This document shows, piece after piece, positions 1 through 9,529 of a DNA stretch of 47,388 nucleotides. The first letter of the stretch is position 1; each line of letters starts with the position of its first letter. A model generated the notes under the pieces. That model did not search any database and was not told where the DNA came from. It was given only the letters and a program-made list of their open reading frames with translations. The stretch is taken from assembly GCA_030523825.1 (NCBI GenBank), contig JAUNHU010000005.1, forward strand, positions 13,428-60,815. Direction: 5' to 3'. Source of the DNA: Lautropia sp. (GTDB lineage: Bacteria > Pseudomonadota > Gammaproteobacteria > Burkholderiales > Burkholderiaceae_E). Position numbers and translations under genes: made by a program.

Positions 1-2156
1 GCCATCAGGTCGAAATCCATCGGCACCCGCTCGCGCGGGAATTCCTTGTCGTTCATCCCCAGCAGGCACACCAGCCGGAAGGGAATGGCCCGCATCGGCA
101 TCAGGGTGGCAAAGGTGACGGCACCGGCAAAGAAACGCCGGTTCAGGCCATCATCCTCGATGCTGGCCAGCCAGTGTTCGCGCACCACCGACAGCGGCAA
201 CGGCAGATCCATGCCGGTGTCCTCGCAATCGGCCTGCCATTGCACCAGGCTTTCTTCCAGCCGCAACAGGATCAGCGCCTCGTGCTCATCTTCCGCCGAA
301 AAGAAGCGGCCCAGCATGGCGCGCAGGCGCTCCACCCATACACGTGGCTCCGCCGGCTCGTTCAACGCCTGCCAGGTATCGTTCAGCGCATCCAGCAAGG
401 CCATCAGCTGCCCCAGCAGGCTGGCGTCCAGCCCGCTGATCTCGTCCAGCGGTTCTATGTCGGCCCAGGCGCCACCACTGCCCACCGCATAGCCGAGCAG
501 CATCCGCTGCAGGCCGAAATGCCAGCTGTTGCGATCGACCGGCTCACCCAGATCCAGCGCCGCACGCTGCGTGCGATCCAGCCCCCAGCGAATGCCACTG
601 GCCTGAATCCATTGCCGGATGGTGGGCAACTGCAGGGCGTCGATGCCAAAACGCTGCTGCACGGCCGACACATCGAGCAGATCGAGCACATCGGTTGCCG
701 TCACCCGCGATTGCGGCAGCGACAGCAGGAATTCAAGAGCACGCAGCAAGGGCTCCTCGGCACGCCGCGCCTGATCGGCAATCGAGAAGGGAATGTGGCG
801 CGGATCATCGGCAGGATGCAGACCGAACACCGCCTCGATGTGCGGCGCAAACACCGCAATGTCGGGCACCATCACCATCACGTCCCGTGGCCGCAGACTG
901 GGATCGGCAGCGAAGGCAGCAAGAAGCTGATCGTGCAGCACCTCGACCTCGCGCTGCGGGCTGTGGCAGGCATGAAAACGCACCGACACATCGGTATCGG
1001 CATCCACTGCAGGCCAGCGCCCCCGCGTTTCTGCCAGCGGTGACAGATCCAGAATGTCCTGCTGAAGCTGCATCAGCAACGTATCGGCGGAGGCATCCAC
1101 GAACACGTCTGCACGACGGCTGATGCCATGCAGGCGGGATTCGGAGAGTTCGAGGTCGTCGTGCTCGGACAGCAGGCCGATCAGGTCCCGCCCCTGCCGG
1201 CCCCAGGCCGCCAGCAACGCATGACCATGATCGAGACCGACGAGCTGCGGCGCACCACCGCCGTGAGTAGCACGTGGCTGGTGACGGGAACGCCGCGCAG
1301 AGAGCAGGTCCCGTTCGGGAACGATGTCACCCCAGTAATGCCGGCAGGGATTCTGTACGCACATCAGCACCTGACACCACCGCCCCAGTGCAGCCAGCAC
1401 ATCCAGTGCCTGTCGCGGCAATGCCGAGATACCGAAAACCAGAATTCGGCGTGCCAATGCAGGCGGACGGGCACGATCCGGCTCGGCACAGGCCGCCATG
1501 AAACGCTGGTGGATGGCAGCACGATTGCCGTCTGCCACCTCGGCAGCATCCTCCAGCAGCACACGCCAGAGCGCCGCCTGCCAGCGCACGTCATCCTTCA
1601 GCGGCTGGGTACCGTGTCGCTGCGTGCGCAGCACGTCACGCCCGGCGGCCCAGTCGTCCAGCCAGTCGGCCCGGTAGACCTGATACTGGTCGAACAGGTC
1701 GGCCAGCCGCGCAGCCAATTGATGACGGCGGCGCAGCTGCGGATCATCCTGCAGGAAGCGCGCCAGCGGCGCGAAGATGTCACGATCCGGTCCGTCGATC
1801 AGCGCCGGCAGCAGGCGCATCAGCCGCCAGGTGAGCAGATCCTTGCCCAGCGGCGCACGCACGGGCACGACATCATCGCCCAGCACATGGCGGTATGCCT
1901 GCCAGATGAAGCGCGATGGCAGCTGCAATTCGGTGGCAGCCGCAATGCCCAGCCCGCCACCATCGCCGTCCGCATCGGGATCAGCGGCCAGCGACAACGT
2001 GAGCCACTGGGCCACACCGTTGCTCTGCACCAGGATGATGTCGTTTTCGAGTGGAGACAACGGGTGCGCCCGAACCCAGTCGCGCAACAGGTCGCGCAGG
2101 GTTTCCGACTGGTTGCCATGAATGACGATGAAACCGGGTGCAATGGATGCAGTCAC
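1..2156 (-). CDS. recC: RecC, exodeoxyribonuclease V gamma subunit (C-terminus cut by window edge)
   Basis: The frame is open from a GTG at 2156 to the window edge, giving 718 N-terminal residues of a protein that is about 1,120 residues in E. coli. It begins TASIAPGFIVIHGNQSETL, the usual RecC opening (hNRxExL region). Later stretches such as ILVFGISALPRQALDVLA, DVMVMVPDI, HIPFSIADQ and the closing LVCLLGMNDKEFPRE are typical RecC blocks. RecC is the structural and Chi-recognising subunit of the RecBCD nuclease-helicase, which repairs double-strand breaks and degrades linear foreign DNA. recB and recD would be expected further left, outside the window. The GTG overlaps the stop of the upstream hydrolase gene (GTGA), so the two are translationally coupled. 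There is no ATG start nearby in frame. Identity is confident; the exact start is likely. Confidence 0.93.
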   Translation of the reverse strand, partial: MTASIAPGFIVIHGNQSETLRDLLRDWVRAHPLSPLENDIILVQSNGVAQWLTLSLAADPDADGDGGGLGIAAATELQLPSRFIWQAYRHVLGDDVVPVRAPLGKDLLTWRLMRLLPALIDGPDRDIFAPLARFLQDDPQLRRRHQLAARLADLFDQYQVYRADWLDDWAAGRDVLRTQRHGTQPLKDDVRWQAALWRVLLEDAAEVADGNRAAIHQRFMAACAEPDRARPPALARRILVFGISALPRQALDVLAALGRWCQVLMCVQNPCRHYWGDIVPERDLLSARRSRHQPRATHGGGAPQLVGLDHGHALLAAWGRQGRDLIGLLSEHDDLELSESRLHGISRRADVFVDASADTLLMQLQQDILDLSPLAETRGRWPAVDADTDVSVRFHACHSPQREVEVLHDQLLAAFAADPSLRPRDVMVMVPDIAVFAPHIEAVFGLHPADDPRHIPFSIADQARRAEEPLLRALEFLLSLPQSRVTATDVLDLLDVSAVQQRFGIDALQLPTIRQWIQASGIRWGLDRTQRAALDLGEPVDRNSWHFGLQRMLLGYAVGSGGAWADIEPLDEISGLDASLLGQLMALLDALNDTWQALNEPAEPRVWVERLRAMLGRFFSAEDEHEALILLRLEESLVQWQADCEDTGMDLPLPLSVVREHWLASIEDDGLNRRFFAGAVTFATLMPMRAIPFRLVCLLGMNDKEFPRERVPMDFDLM

Positions 2157-2863
2157 ACTGGGGCGGAGTCCGTGGGTTCGGATGCCAGCCAGGCAGCCAG
2201 CACCTCGTTGAAGGCATCGGGAACTTCGAGCGGTGGCAGATGCCCCGCCTGCTGGATGATAGCCAGTTCGGCCCCCGGGATGCCATCGGCGATCTCTCGC
2301 ACCACATCGGGTGTTGTCAATTGGTCATGTGCGCCTCCGATGACCAGTGTGCGGCACCGGATGGAGGACAACAGCGGACGTGAATCAGGACGGCTGAGGA
2401 TGACGGCCTGCTGTCGTGCAAATGCCGCTGCACCCAGCTCCAGTGCCATCGCATTGCATGCGGCCTGCAGATGCAGATCATCGGTATGATACGGTGCAAC
2501 CAGCGCCGGATTGAAACGTGGCACGAAACCGCGCAGCCGGGACACGCGGATCAGGCGCTCCCGCTCCCCCCTGCGGGCAGGGGTGTCGGGGCGGGCGCTG
2601 GTGTTGCAAAGCACCATGCCCCGGATGCGACCTGGCGCCTGGCGATACAGCTCGAAGGCGAGATATCCGCCCATCGACACCCCCAGCACCCGGAAAACCG
2701 GCGGTGCATCTGCCAGAATGGCCGCAGCCATGCCGGCAATGTCATTTCCCTGCGTGGTGTCGGCCACCATCACCGGCCCGTGATGCCAGAGCAGCGACAT
2801 CTGCCCGGCAAACAGCCGCGGCGTGCACTGCATGGCCGGCAGCAGCAGCGTTGGCAGCCGCAC
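2153..2863 (-). CDS. Alpha/beta hydrolase fold protein
   Basis: A 236-residue single-domain alpha/beta hydrolase. The nucleophile elbow is GVSMGG (Ser near residue 63), the acid is probably the Asp of GGAHDQLT, and the catalytic His lies in AGHLPPLE near the C-terminus, so the triad looks intact. It resembles small esterases and 3-oxoadipate enol-lactonase-like enzymes, but the substrate cannot be told. No signal peptide or membrane segment is seen, so it is probably cytoplasmic. The start is GTG at 2863, 5 bases after the rhlE stop; an internal ATG at 2833 is an alternative. The stop overlaps the recC start. It therefore sits inside an rhlE-hydrolase-recC operon, an odd setting for a metabolic esterase. 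Confidence 0.85.
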   Translation of the reverse strand: MRLPTLLLPAMQCTPRLFAGQMSLLWHHGPVMVADTTQGNDIAGMAAAILADAPPVFRVLGVSMGGYLAFELYRQAPGRIRGMVLCNTSARPDTPARRGERERLIRVSRLRGFVPRFNPALVAPYHTDDLHLQAACNAMALELGAAAFARQQAVILSRPDSRPLLSSIRCRTLVIGGAHDQLTTPDVVREIADGIPGAELAIIQQAGHLPPLEVPDAFNEVLAAWLASEPTDSAPV

Positions 2864-2868
2864 GTCGA

Positions 2869-5532
2869 TCAGCCGCGACCGCGCCGGCCCGGCCCGCCGA
2901 AGCCACCGCGCCCGCCGCGGCCGCCATCGTCACGGCGTGGTCCGCCAAAACCCTCCCGCGAACGCGGGGCCGGGCGTGATTCGCTGCTGTCGGTCCGGAA
3001 AGCGCGATTCGGATCAAGCGGTGCAGGCCCGGACGCGCGCGCCTTGAACGGACGGGCAGAACCTTCTCCGTCACGTGACCTGAAGGGCCGGCCGCTGCCC
3101 TCGCCATCACGGGAGCGGAAAGGACGGTCGCCATCGAAACCACGCGATTTCTTCCAGCCACCGTCTCCCGAGTCACGCGGGAAACGTTTGTCACCGTCCT
3201 CGCGGCGGGACTTGAACGGCCGTGCCGCGCCATCACCATCGCGGTCACGCGATTTGAACGGCCGGCCACCACCTTCACCATCGCGGGAACGGAACGGACG
3301 GTCGCCATCGAAACCGCGCGGCTTCTTCCAGCCACCGTCTCCCGAATCACGCGAGAAGCGGCTGTCACCGTCCTCGCGGCGTGACTTGAACGGACGAGCC
3401 GCACCATCACGCTCGCTCGACCTGAACGGGCGCCCTTCGCCATCACGTGACCTGAAAGGCCGGTCACCACCTTCACCATCACGGGAACGGAAAGGACGCT
3501 TGCCGTCGAAATCACGCGACTTCTTCCAGCCACCGTCTCCGCCATCATGCCGGAAGCTGCGGCCGTCACCCTCGTCACGACGTGGCTTGAACGGACGACC
3601 GGCACCATCACCATTGCGCTCATGGGATTTGTACGGGCGCCCCTCGCCATGACGATCATTCGACCTGAATGAATGACCGCCACTGTCACCATCGCGTGAG
3701 CCAAAAGGCCGGCTGCCTTGCTCTGCATCGTGCGAATGTGCCGAATCACGGTCGAAAGCACGCGGCTTCTCGCTGCCGCCTTTCTCGTCACGGAATTTCC
3801 TGAAGGAGCTGGAATCATCCCGCGCCCCATGATGGCCGTGGCGAGTGCCTGCCCACGAACGGTGTGCGCCGTCACGTGCCGTCCGGTTCCAGTGCCCTTC
3901 GCCATCGGCACGACCGGAACGGAATGCGCCCTGACTGCCGCGCGCTCCGCCATGAACCCTGCCCTTGCCACCGGCTGCACCCTTTTTCTTGGGACGTTTG
4001 CGCGGCATCGGCTTGAACTCGGCTTCGAGTCCCGGAAATTCGCTGACCTGGATGTGGCGACCGATGAAATGCTCGATCTTGTGCAGCGGGATCACGTCCT
4101 CACGGCCCACGAAGGAAACCGCCTGGCCGCTGGCACCGGCACGGCCGGTGCGGCCGATGCGATGCACGTAGTCTTCGGCCACACGCGGCAGCTGGTAATT
4201 GATGACATGGGTAATCGTCGAGACATCGATGCCACGTGCAGCAACATCGGTCGCCACCATCACCTTCACCTCGCCATGACGCAGCCGGTTCAGGGCACGG
4301 GTACGGTCACGCTGGCTCATGTCGCCATGCAGCGCCTCGACGGCAAAGCCTTCGGCGAGCAACTCCTCTGCCAGCTCCTCGGCGTGCATCTTGGTGGCAG
4401 TGAAGACAATGGCCTGTCCCAGCCCGGTATCGTTCAGGCACGCCATCAGCAGCTGATGGCGATGCCCGGGGTTGTCCACGTAGATGATGTGGTCATCAAT
4501 GGGCTGCAGGTTTTCTTCGCTGCGCTCGATGGTCATCCACTCGGGATCTTTCAGCAACTGGCCGGCCAGTTCACGCACATCGTGCGAAATGGTCGCCGTG
4601 AAGCACACCGTCTGGCGCTCGGCCGGACACTGTTCGGCAATGCCGATCACATCGTCCGAGAAACCCATGTCGAGCATCCGGTCGGCCTCGTCCAGCACCA
4701 GCAGCTTCACGCGCGAGAGGTCGATCTTGCCTCCCTCGATCTGGTCGATGAGCCGACCCGGCGTGGCAACCAGCACCTCGTAAGGCATCGACAACGCCTT
4801 GTTCTGAAGAAAATACGACGAACCGCCGGTGATGCAGACCGTGCTGACGCGCTGCAGGTGGCGCGACAGCGCCTGACTGGTTTTCGTGACCTGCTGGGCC
4901 AGTTCGCGGGTGGGCGTGAGTACCAGCACGCGGGGTCCGTTGACCACGCGGGGGCGGCCACGACCAGCGCCACGCCGGGCCTCGCGGGCCACCGGCACCG
5001 GACGCTCTGCCGGATTCAGTGCAATGTACTGCAGGGCCGGCAGCAGGAAGGCTGCCGTCTTGCCGGTGCCGGTGGGAGCGGAAGCAATCAGGTCGCGGCC
5101 TTCAAGCAGCAGCGGAATGGCCTGCTGCTGCACGGGGGAAGGCTGCAGAATGTCCTGACGCCGGAGCGCCTCGACGAGCTGCGCACACAGTCCCAGCTGC
5201 ATGAAGGCGTTATCGGGATCATCGGGCAGTGCATCATGCTCGCCGTCCGGTGCCTCATCGCCGTGCCCGGCCACATCCGCAGCGGCGTTCACCACGGCAT
5301 CCTGGGGCTGAGCCTCACCCGGGGCTGCGGCCTCGCCCCCATGCGATTCGGCATCGGCAGATTCATCGTCGCGGGAAACGGCTTCGAAAGCAGCCTCCTG
5401 CCCGTTTGGAGTCTGCTCCGCGACATGGCCTGAAGCCTGAAGGTCGGGAGTGGTGCCGGATGCCGGCGCAGGATGTTCTTCGGCCACTTCGGCCGGGAAG
5501 TCATTCAGGTTCTTTTCTTGATCGTGAGACAT
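2869..5532 (-). CDS. rhlE: DEAD-box ATP-dependent RNA helicase, RhlE type, with long repetitive tail
   Basis: An 887-residue helicase when started at the ATG of MSHDQEKN. All superfamily 2 motifs are visible: Q-motif region near 110-140, Walker A APTGTGKT (152-159), PTRELAQQV (207-215), TPGR, DEAD (281-284), FTAT (311-314), ATDVAARGID (427-436) and HRIGRTGRAG (457-466). An acidic, Ala/Glu-rich extension of about 105 residues precedes the core. After about residue 520 there is a tail of roughly 365 residues rich in Arg, Gly, Asp, Ser and Phe, built partly of repeats. Such tails usually bind RNA. The enzyme unwinds RNA in ribosome assembly or RNA decay, especially in the cold. A start at 5709 is possible but would add a Cys-rich segment unlike the family, and no clear ribosome site precedes 5532. 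The tail makes it about twice the usual RhlE length. Confidence 0.93.
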   Translation of the reverse strand: MSHDQEKNLNDFPAEVAEEHPAPASGTTPDLQASGHVAEQTPNGQEAAFEAVSRDDESADAESHGGEAAAPGEAQPQDAVVNAAADVAGHGDEAPDGEHDALPDDPDNAFMQLGLCAQLVEALRRQDILQPSPVQQQAIPLLLEGRDLIASAPTGTGKTAAFLLPALQYIALNPAERPVPVAREARRGAGRGRPRVVNGPRVLVLTPTRELAQQVTKTSQALSRHLQRVSTVCITGGSSYFLQNKALSMPYEVLVATPGRLIDQIEGGKIDLSRVKLLVLDEADRMLDMGFSDDVIGIAEQCPAERQTVCFTATISHDVRELAGQLLKDPEWMTIERSEENLQPIDDHIIYVDNPGHRHQLLMACLNDTGLGQAIVFTATKMHAEELAEELLAEGFAVEALHGDMSQRDRTRALNRLRHGEVKVMVATDVAARGIDVSTITHVINYQLPRVAEDYVHRIGRTGRAGASGQAVSFVGREDVIPLHKIEHFIGRHIQVSEFPGLEAEFKPMPRKRPKKKGAAGGKGRVHGGARGSQGAFRSGRADGEGHWNRTARDGAHRSWAGTRHGHHGARDDSSSFRKFRDEKGGSEKPRAFDRDSAHSHDAEQGSRPFGSRDGDSGGHSFRSNDRHGEGRPYKSHERNGDGAGRPFKPRRDEGDGRSFRHDGGDGGWKKSRDFDGKRPFRSRDGEGGDRPFRSRDGEGRPFRSSERDGAARPFKSRREDGDSRFSRDSGDGGWKKPRGFDGDRPFRSRDGEGGGRPFKSRDRDGDGAARPFKSRREDGDKRFPRDSGDGGWKKSRGFDGDRPFRSRDGEGSGRPFRSRDGEGSARPFKARASGPAPLDPNRAFRTDSSESRPAPRSREGFGGPRRDDGGRGGRGGFGGPGRRGRG
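3040..3560 (-). repeat. In-frame imperfect tandem repeats in the rhlE tail
   Basis: Three copies of a coding repeat lie in the last third of rhlE. Each copy carries GDGGWKK, an FDG segment, RPFRSRDGEG, RPFKSRREDGD and RDS. The same DNA string (cttccagcca on the plus strand) recurs at 3151, 3325 and 3523, that is at spacings of 174 and 198 bases, both multiples of three. The repeats have diverged by substitutions, with extra short RPFRSRDGEG units, which points to expansion by slippage or unequal recombination under selection for frame. Confidence 0.85.
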
Positions 5533-6545
5533 ATAGGGGTCCAGCGCCGCCGACGGACACTGACATTCCCTGCCACACCATGCGCTGCAGCCAGCCGGTA
5601 GCGGCATGCAGCAACAGGAGATCCACAACACGCCGGCACCGTTCACGACATGAAGATCGCAACCGGGTGATGACGGCGTGCAGGGAAACGACGGGAGAAT
5701 TCCGGCCACGGGAATCTTTTCGATAGCCCGGGAGCGTCAGCGGCAATACGGGCCGGTGTGAAAACCGCGTGCCCGTTGAGGTTGACGGATTGCATCAGCA
5801 TCGACGCCAACCAGATTGCGTCACATGAACACCATGTGCGACGGGGCCAGAAATCGATGTCAACCGGCCACGGCATTGCACCCGTGAAAGGTGCAGATAC
5901 CAACCGGCAGAGGGGCCGAGATTCCGCAAGCATCGGCCTTCAGGATCGGTCAGTCAGCAAACGGTGCCCTGCCGACGGAGCAGACGGATCATCATCACTC
6001 CGGGGCGCAGGGTCGGAAACTCGTGCTGCCGTCCTGTACAGCGCTGCATGATAGCAGAGGTGCCCTGCCATTTTTCAGAATTCACCCCGACCTGGCGCGA
6101 TCGGCCAGACAGGCTCGCGGCCTGCGCCCGGCCCCTGCTGCCACACCCGCCAAACCTCGTCTGTTTCCGGCACGCAACACCCCATCCGACGAGCCACAGC
6201 CGGAGCCGACAGCACAAACATGCCAACGCCCCTGCGACGAGCCGCGCCGAGGCAGCATCCCGGGACGACTGCCCCGACTCCCCGGTGTCGGCCAATCTTC
6301 CATGAACATCCTGCCGCTCTCTTCCTGAGAAGCCAACCGAGAATTATTTACCTATACTGACGACTGACAGGGAACACATATCTTTTTTTACCAGACCGGG
6401 GGCAAGGATCATCAGCGCGCTGATGTGCTTTGGAAGTGCCTCATTCCTCTCCGGCCGACATCCTGTCTTTGACCCTCCTGCCCGTACCAGACATCGGCCC
6501 GGGCGCCCCATCCCGTACAAGAACCGTACAGATACCCCCAAGCTC
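5533..6545. other. About 1 kb intergenic region between divergent rhlE and TonB receptor genes
   Basis: I recognise no protein or RNA gene here. Several short open frames exist on both strands but none has a plausible composition, ribosome site or known motif. It must hold the promoters of rhlE (leftward) and of the receptor gene (rightward). An AT-rich patch at 6341-6359 contains TATACT (6353-6358), a possible -10 box for the receptor gene, but no matching -35 box is visible. A long 5' leader of about 180 bases would then precede the receptor start. No convincing Fur box was found. Confidence 0.5.
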
Positions 6546-8873
6546 ATGAAATCCAGTCAGACCAGGGCAGCCCATGTTGCCGCCCTTCCCGCTTTCCGGC
6601 CGCTGAAGGTAGCCATGGCGGTTGCAATGGCCTTCGGCATGCCGATGGCATTTGCGCAGCAGCAGTCCGAGCCCCGAATCGAAGACACCAGCGGACTCAC
6701 CGAAGGCAGCGGGCTGCCGGCAGCTCAGGCCGAGCTGGACACCATCACGGTGAACGCCAGCGCCGACGCCTCGGCCGCGGGCCTCTCGAAGCCGGTCGCT
6801 GGCGGCCAGACCGCACGCGGCGGCCGCGTAGGCATCCTCGGCACCCGGGATCAGATGGACGTACCGGTTTCCACCACCTCCTACACCAACCAGCTCATCC
6901 AGGACCAGCAGGCACGCAGCGTGGGCGAGGTGCTGGAAAACGATCCCTCCATCCGTCTGGCACGCGGCTTCGGCAACTTCCAGGAAACCTATTACTTCCG
7001 CGGCTTCCTGCTGAGCTCCGACGATCTGGCCTACAACGGTCTCTATGGTCTGCTGCCACGTCAGTACGTGCCCACCGAGCTGGTCGAACGTGTTGAAACC
7101 CTGCACGGCGCCAGCGCCTTCCTCACCGGCGCAACCCCCAGCGGCACCGGCCTGGGCGGTACCGTCAACCTGCTGCCCAAGCGTGCCCCTGCCGAAGCCT
7201 TCAATCGCGTCGAGGCAGGCGTGCTGCACAACCGGCAGTTCAACGTCGAAGCCGACCTGGCACGCCGCTTCGGCCCCGACGGCAACACCGGCCTGCGCCT
7301 CACGGCCAATCATCGCCAGGGCGATACTGCCGTCGATGAGGAAAACGAGAAACTCGGCCTGTTCTCGGCGGCCATCGACTGGCGCAACAGCCATACCCGC
7401 CTGTCCGCCGACCTGGCTCATCAGAACCATAGGCTGAAGGCCACCCGGCCCAATGTGACGCTCGCCCCGGTGAACGCGGCGATGGGTACTGGTGTGACCG
7501 TGGTGCCCGACGCCCCCGACAACACCCTCAACTGGGCCCAGCCCTGGACATACTCGAAGGAAAAGGACCTGTTCGGCAGCCTGCGCGGCGAGCATGACTT
7601 CAATGACTCGCTCACCGGATGGTTCGGACTGGGCATTCGCCGCAGCGACGAGGACAATCGCCTCGCCAACCTGACGGTCACGCAGAACGACGGCACCGGC
7701 ACTGCCTACCGCTTCGACAACCTGCGGGAAGACAGCGTCACCACCGGTGAAATCGGCGTGCGCGGCCAGTTCACCACCGGATCGGTAAAGCATGAGGCCG
7801 TCGTTTCTGCCTCGGCCTACCAGCTGGAAGTGAAGAACGCCTACGCGATGGATTTCGCCAACACGTTCGCCACCAGCCTCCACAATCCGGTTCAACATGC
7901 CATGCCGGCGTTTGGCGCCAACACGCTGTATGGCAACTGGGCATCCGGCCCGGCGCTCCAGCGCGAAACCCGCCTGACCAGCGTTGCCATCGGCGACACC
8001 CTGTCGATGCTCGATGACACGCTGCGGATCACGCTCGGCCTGCGTCACCAGACACTGAAGTACGACAGCTATTCCTACGCCTCGGCAACGGCGGCGGGTG
8101 GAGAGTCACAGAGTTCCTATGACGACAGCCGCGTCAGCCCGATGGCCGGCGTGGTCTACAAGCTGCCGAACCGGGTCTCGCTCTACGCCAACTACATCGA
8201 AGGCCTGAGCCAGGGCGAGGAGGCCAGCGGCACGCAGGCCAATGGCCAGCGTGTGCTCAACTTCGGCGAGGTGCTGAAACCCTATGTGGCACGACAGAAG
8301 GAGATCGGCGCCAAGTGGGACAGCGGCAGTGCCATCTACGGCCTGGCCCTGTTCAGCACCGACAGGCCGCGAGGCATCGTGAACAGCGCCGGCTATTTCA
8401 CCGATGAAGGCAAGGACCGCCATCGCGGTGCCGAGTTCAGCGTTCAGGGTGAGCCGTTGCGTGGACTGCGTGTACTGGGTGGCATCACCTTCCTCGACGC
8501 CAAGCAGGTGAACACCGGCGAGAGCACCACCGACGGCAAGCGCGTCATCGGCGTGCCGAAACAGCAGATGTCCCTGGCCGTCGACTGGGATACCCCCTGG
8601 GTGGAAGGCCTGTCGGCCGATGCACGCCTCATCACCACCGGCACACGCTACGCCGACAGCGCCAACACGCTGAAGGTGGGCTCATGGGCACGCCTGGATC
8701 TCGGCATGCGCTATCTGGTCGATGTACAGGGCAAACTCGTCACGCTGCGCGCCCGCATCGACAACCTCACCGACCGCAACTACTGGGCATCGTCGGGAGG
8801 CTATCCCGACAACGGTTATCTGGTGGCCGGTGCGCCGCGCACCTTCAGCCTGAGCGCGTCCTTCGAGTTCTGA
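6546..8873 (+). CDS. TonB-dependent siderophore receptor (outer membrane)
   Basis: A 775-residue outer-membrane receptor. The start at MKSSQTRAAH gives a signal peptide with a long basic n-region, a hydrophobic core and cleavage after AFA (about residue 37). A TonB-box-like segment (LDTITVNA) follows. The plug domain shows DQMDVPVSTTSYT, VGEVLENDPS, the RGF motif in YYFRGFLL, ERVETLHGASAFLTG and GGTVNLLPKR. The rest is a beta-barrel ending in Phe (SLSASFEF), as expected for outer-membrane insertion. The best fit is the ferric siderophore subfamily (FhuE/FpvA-like); the ligand cannot be told. No exbB, tonB or siderophore biosynthesis genes are adjacent. An earlier in-frame ATG at 6423 would give a poor signal sequence. 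Iron regulation is expected but no Fur site could be shown. Confidence 0.93.
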   Translation: MKSSQTRAAHVAALPAFRPLKVAMAVAMAFGMPMAFAQQQSEPRIEDTSGLTEGSGLPAAQAELDTITVNASADASAAGLSKPVAGGQTARGGRVGILGTRDQMDVPVSTTSYTNQLIQDQQARSVGEVLENDPSIRLARGFGNFQETYYFRGFLLSSDDLAYNGLYGLLPRQYVPTELVERVETLHGASAFLTGATPSGTGLGGTVNLLPKRAPAEAFNRVEAGVLHNRQFNVEADLARRFGPDGNTGLRLTANHRQGDTAVDEENEKLGLFSAAIDWRNSHTRLSADLAHQNHRLKATRPNVTLAPVNAAMGTGVTVVPDAPDNTLNWAQPWTYSKEKDLFGSLRGEHDFNDSLTGWFGLGIRRSDEDNRLANLTVTQNDGTGTAYRFDNLREDSVTTGEIGVRGQFTTGSVKHEAVVSASAYQLEVKNAYAMDFANTFATSLHNPVQHAMPAFGANTLYGNWASGPALQRETRLTSVAIGDTLSMLDDTLRITLGLRHQTLKYDSYSYASATAAGGESQSSYDDSRVSPMAGVVYKLPNRVSLYANYIEGLSQGEEASGTQANGQRVLNFGEVLKPYVARQKEIGAKWDSGSAIYGLALFSTDRPRGIVNSAGYFTDEGKDRHRGAEFSVQGEPLRGLRVLGGITFLDAKQVNTGESTTDGKRVIGVPKQQMSLAVDWDTPWVEGLSADARLITTGTRYADSANTLKVGSWARLDLGMRYLVDVQGKLVTLRARIDNLTDRNYWASSGGYPDNGYLVAGAPRTFSLSASFEF

Positions 8874-8921
8874 TCGCCCTGCATCGTGCTCATGCCCCCG
8901 CTCCTTCAAAGCGGGGGGACA

Positions 8922-8953
8922 GCAAAAAGCCCGTCGCAAGACAGGCTTTTTGC
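8922..8953. terminator. Bidirectional intrinsic terminator
   Basis: The perfect 10-bp arms GCAAAAAGCC (8922-8931) and GGCTTTTTGC (8944-8953) are separated by 12 bases, in which GTC/GAC can add three more pairs. The stem carries A5 on one side and T5 on the other, so it can end transcription from both the receptor gene (rightward) and creA (leftward). Confidence 0.85.
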
Positions 8954-9010
8954 ATCAGGCAACGGGAAAGGCTTCCGTCAGGGAAGGCGGCCCCTTCCTG
9001 CGTCACGCCA

Positions 9011-9529
9011 TCACTTCTTCACAGGGATCGGCGTTGCCACGTCGATGGGCACGGCCGAAACACTGTTCTTCGGCGAGCCGTCGATGAGCTTCTCCGAATA
9101 GGTGAGGTAGACCAGCGCATTGCGATCGACATCGACCATGCGCACCACGCGCAGGCGCTTGAACAGGATGGACAGGCGCTCGGAGAACACCTCGTCCTGT
9201 TTCTTCAGGGGTTTTTCGATCTTGACGGGGCCAACCTGCGTGCAGGAAATGGAAGCATCGGCCTTGTCTTCTGCCAGACCCAGCTGCCCCTTGATACCGC
9301 CAGTACGCGCACGGGACACATAGCAGGTCACGCCCTCGACCAGCGGATCATCATAGGCTTCGACGATGATGTCGTCATCGCGGGTGAACATCTTGAAGAC
9401 GGTATCGACCGTGCCGATGACGCGCTCCTTGGCGACTGCAAACGACAGGGGCGCCGTTGCCATCAGCGTAGCGGCAACACCAAGCGACAGTGCAACGGCC
9501 CGGGACAGGAAAGATGCGTGAAATGCCAT
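9011..9529 (-). CDS. creA: CreA family protein, exported
   Basis: A 172-residue protein beginning [10 protein letters not shown] with a signal peptide (hydrophobic run [18 protein letters not shown], cleavage near residue 27). The mature part opens [14 protein letters not shown] and contains [21 protein letters not shown] and [24 protein letters not shown], all CreA hallmarks. Two cysteines of the mature part (in TCYVS and SISCTQ) may form a disulfide. CreA is a small periplasmic protein of unknown molecular role. A ribosome site (ggaga) stands about 11 bases before the chosen ATG. The frame is open upstream for about 130 residues, but that stretch is Arg/Cys/Pro-rich noise. It follows serA on the same strand with a 197-base gap. 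Confidence 0.92.
   Translation of the reverse strand: MAFHASFLSRAVALSLGVAATLMATAPLSFAVAKERVIGTVDTVFKMFTRDDDIIVEAYDDPLVEGVTCYVSRARTGGIKGQLGLAEDKADASISCTQVGPVKIEKPLKKQDEVFSERLSILFKRLRVVRMVDVDRNALVYLTYSEKLIDGSPKNSVSAVPIDVATPIPVKK

Noticed and set aside
2471..5433. Long plus-strand open frames (393 and 571 codons) opposite rhlE, and a 412-codon minus-strand frame in its tail
   Set aside because: They are antisense or alternative-frame readings of the helicase. Their Pro/Arg/Ser- or His/Gln/Arg-rich composition and lack of motifs show that the repetitive high-GC helicase code creates them.
6341..6359. Possible Fur box upstream of the siderophore receptor
   Set aside because: By eye only about 10 of 19 positions match the consensus, which is near chance for an AT-rich patch.
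6441..8048. 535-codon minus-strand open frame opposite the TonB receptor
   Set aside because: It has no known motif, runs against a clear receptor with plug and barrel features, and shows the Gly/Val/Gln bias of a shadow frame.
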